Program-made: the position numbers and the translations under genes
Notes under the pieces: model-generated
What the model saw: the letters and a program-made list of their open reading frames with translations, nothing else
The model's database searches: none
What the model was told of the DNA's origin: nothing
Shown here: positions 63,125 through 64,000 of the stretch, in pieces
Position numbering within the stretch: the stretch's first letter is position 1
How the letters are laid out: each line of letters begins with the position of its first letter
Source of the DNA: Hydractinia symbiolongicarpus
Taxonomy: Eukaryota > Cnidaria > Hydrozoa > Anthoathecata > Hydractiniidae
Direction: 5' to 3'
Length of the DNA stretch: 64,000 nt
NCBI RefSeq assembly: GCF_029227915.1
Contig: NC_079879.1
Location: forward strand, 11,906,001-11,970,000

Positions 63125-64000
63125 AATGATACTCAGTGCTTCCCAGTATTGACAAGGCCTTTAATCTTCTCAACATGATCTTAACTTTCGGAGTCTAGTT
63201 TCAAATGTACGTATGGAGTGGTTCCTCGGGATTCTGCATGACACCTATCATGGTGAAAAAAACTCATTCTTTTAGGTAAATATTCCCGAACCCCAACCGA
63301 ATCGAAAAATTTCAAAATTGACGAATACCGTAGAGATGATGCATAATTTTAACTCAGGGACGTAGAAATAGTGTGAGTTTCTTTATCTGTTACGTGTTCA
63401 ACATTGCGTACAGGGGCCATAATGTGCGTGTTTTTATTGCTTATGGTGTTTATTCATTTGCTCGTGCTGCGCATGTGCGAGAATTACTGAACACCTCGAT
63501 GACACAGATAAACTGGGGAAGCGCTCAGAAATTAAAACTGGAATGACCGTGGTTACAAAATCGCTTCAGTGTAATCAAAATAAAAGTAGGACTGTTCGGA
63601 TTCTATCTACCTTGAGGAGATATCTCGGGTGAAAAAAAGATGATCATCAAACAAACAATCCGTAAAGAGATACTGGAGTTCTACTTCCCGAACCCCAACC
63701 GAATCGAAAAATTTCAAAATTGACGAATACCGTAGAGATGATGCATAATTTTAACTCAGGGACGTAGAAATAGTGTGAGTTTCTTTATCTGTTACGTGTT
63801 CAACATTGCGTACAGGGGCCATAATGTGCGTGTTTTTATTGCTTATGGTGTTTATTCATTTGCTCGTGCTGCGCATGTGCGAGAATTACTGAACACCTCG
63901 ATGACACAGATAAACTGGGGAAGCGCTCAGAAATTAAAACTGGAATGACCGTGGTTACAAAATCGCTTCAGTGTAATCAAAATAAAAGTAGGACTGTTCG
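63125..64000 (+). repeat. U74: rearranged B unit cut by the window edge
   Basis: Head to 63489, then 191 bp of the B-only segment to about 63680 (GATACTGGAGTT). The sequence then jumps back to the head (TTCCCGAACCCC at 63685) and repeats to the end of the window. Confidence 0.93.
63283..64000 (+). repeat. 402-bp partial tandem duplication
   Basis: 63685-64000 matches 63283-63598 at a constant offset of 402 with no difference found by eye. Private changes are shared: GCATAATTTTAAC, GGGACGTAGAAATAG, CTGTTACGTG and TACAGGGGCC. The joint carries a few extra bases (CTAC). Confidence 0.93.

Larger units (their letters stand above)
1..64000 (+). repeat. Satellite array of A (743 bp), B (1062 bp) and C (611 bp) monomers
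   Basis: The whole window is head-to-tail copies of related monomers, all in the same orientation. Units were phased by the anchor CAT/AATGATACTCAG, which recurs at 468, 1531, 2271, 3014 and so on up to 63124. Anchor spacings cluster at 740-745, 1050-1063 and 611 bp, with a few exceptions explained by visible rearrangements. No unique sequence or foreign insertion separates units. Nearly every unit has a StuI-type AGGCCT and a SnaBI-type TACGTA site in the head, so digestion should give a 0.6/0.74/1.06 kb ladder. The family is not one I recognise. The phase is arbitrary; the periodicity is not. Confidence 0.98.

Noticed and set aside
1-64000. CRISPR array
   Set aside because: Repeat periods are hundreds of bases with no short repeat/unique spacer alternation.
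1-64000. rDNA, 5S, tRNA or snRNA tandem genes
   Set aside because: I saw no 5S or tRNA A/B-box pair with a foldable cloverleaf and no snRNA core. GTTCAACATTGC and GAGTTCCAAATG only loosely resemble a B box. The ATTTTTAG in the B segment alone is not enough for an Sm-class RNA.
1-64000. Nucleosome phasing from unit length (743 is close to 4 x 186)
   Set aside because: The B (1062) and C (611) lengths do not fit the same multiple, so the match is probably chance.

Overview
The window is one uninterrupted array of satellite DNA. I found no protein-coding gene, structural RNA gene, CRISPR array or recognisable transposon. All 64 kb can be phased into 75 head-to-tail units in one orientation, most of them about 743 bp (type A) or about 1062 bp (type B). 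This, with moderate AT-richness and no operon-like or intron/exon-like coding organisation, points to a eukaryotic nuclear genome, probably heterochromatin (pericentromeric, subtelomeric or sex-chromosome). I do not recognise the satellite and cannot name the organism.

Unit anatomy, phased to start just after the conserved CAT that precedes AATGATACTCAG: every unit starts with a shared head of about 365 bp ending in GAGAATTACTG. In A units a 378-bp tail follows. In B units a 374-bp B-only segment comes next, then a 323-bp tail homologous to the A tail. That tail differs from the A tail at about 25 of the last 150 aligned positions (counted by eye) and lacks a 55-bp core found only in A. A third monomer, C (611 bp), is a B unit with one 451-bp internal deletion. 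I count 35 A, 29 B, 5 C, 2 A/C fusions, 3 rearranged units and one partial A at the left edge.

Layout: 1-8537 is a mixed A/B stretch with most of the rearrangements (a 67-bp inversion near 3229, a truncated joint near 4335, a shared 42-bp deletion). 8538-13631 is two copies of a 2547-bp A-B-A block. About 13985-20684 is four copies of a 1672-bp B+C block whose variants alternate, giving a 3344-bp super-period. 20319-32298 contains the A/C fusion and a second copy of it 9903 bp downstream. 32299-56242 is a mosaic of A and B units in which multi-kilobase blocks recur at offsets of 4029, 8677, 11223-11225, 11968, 14525, 14672 and 26640 bp. About 56587-60270 holds two copies of an 1803-bp A+B block. 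The last 402-bp period (from 63283) is a partial duplication cut by the window edge.

The array therefore records unequal crossover and block amplification: single-event markers (deletions, junctions, one inversion) can be followed through the copies. Short ORFs recur on both strands because the units repeat. They are broken in many copies and change amino acids freely, so I do not annotate them as genes.
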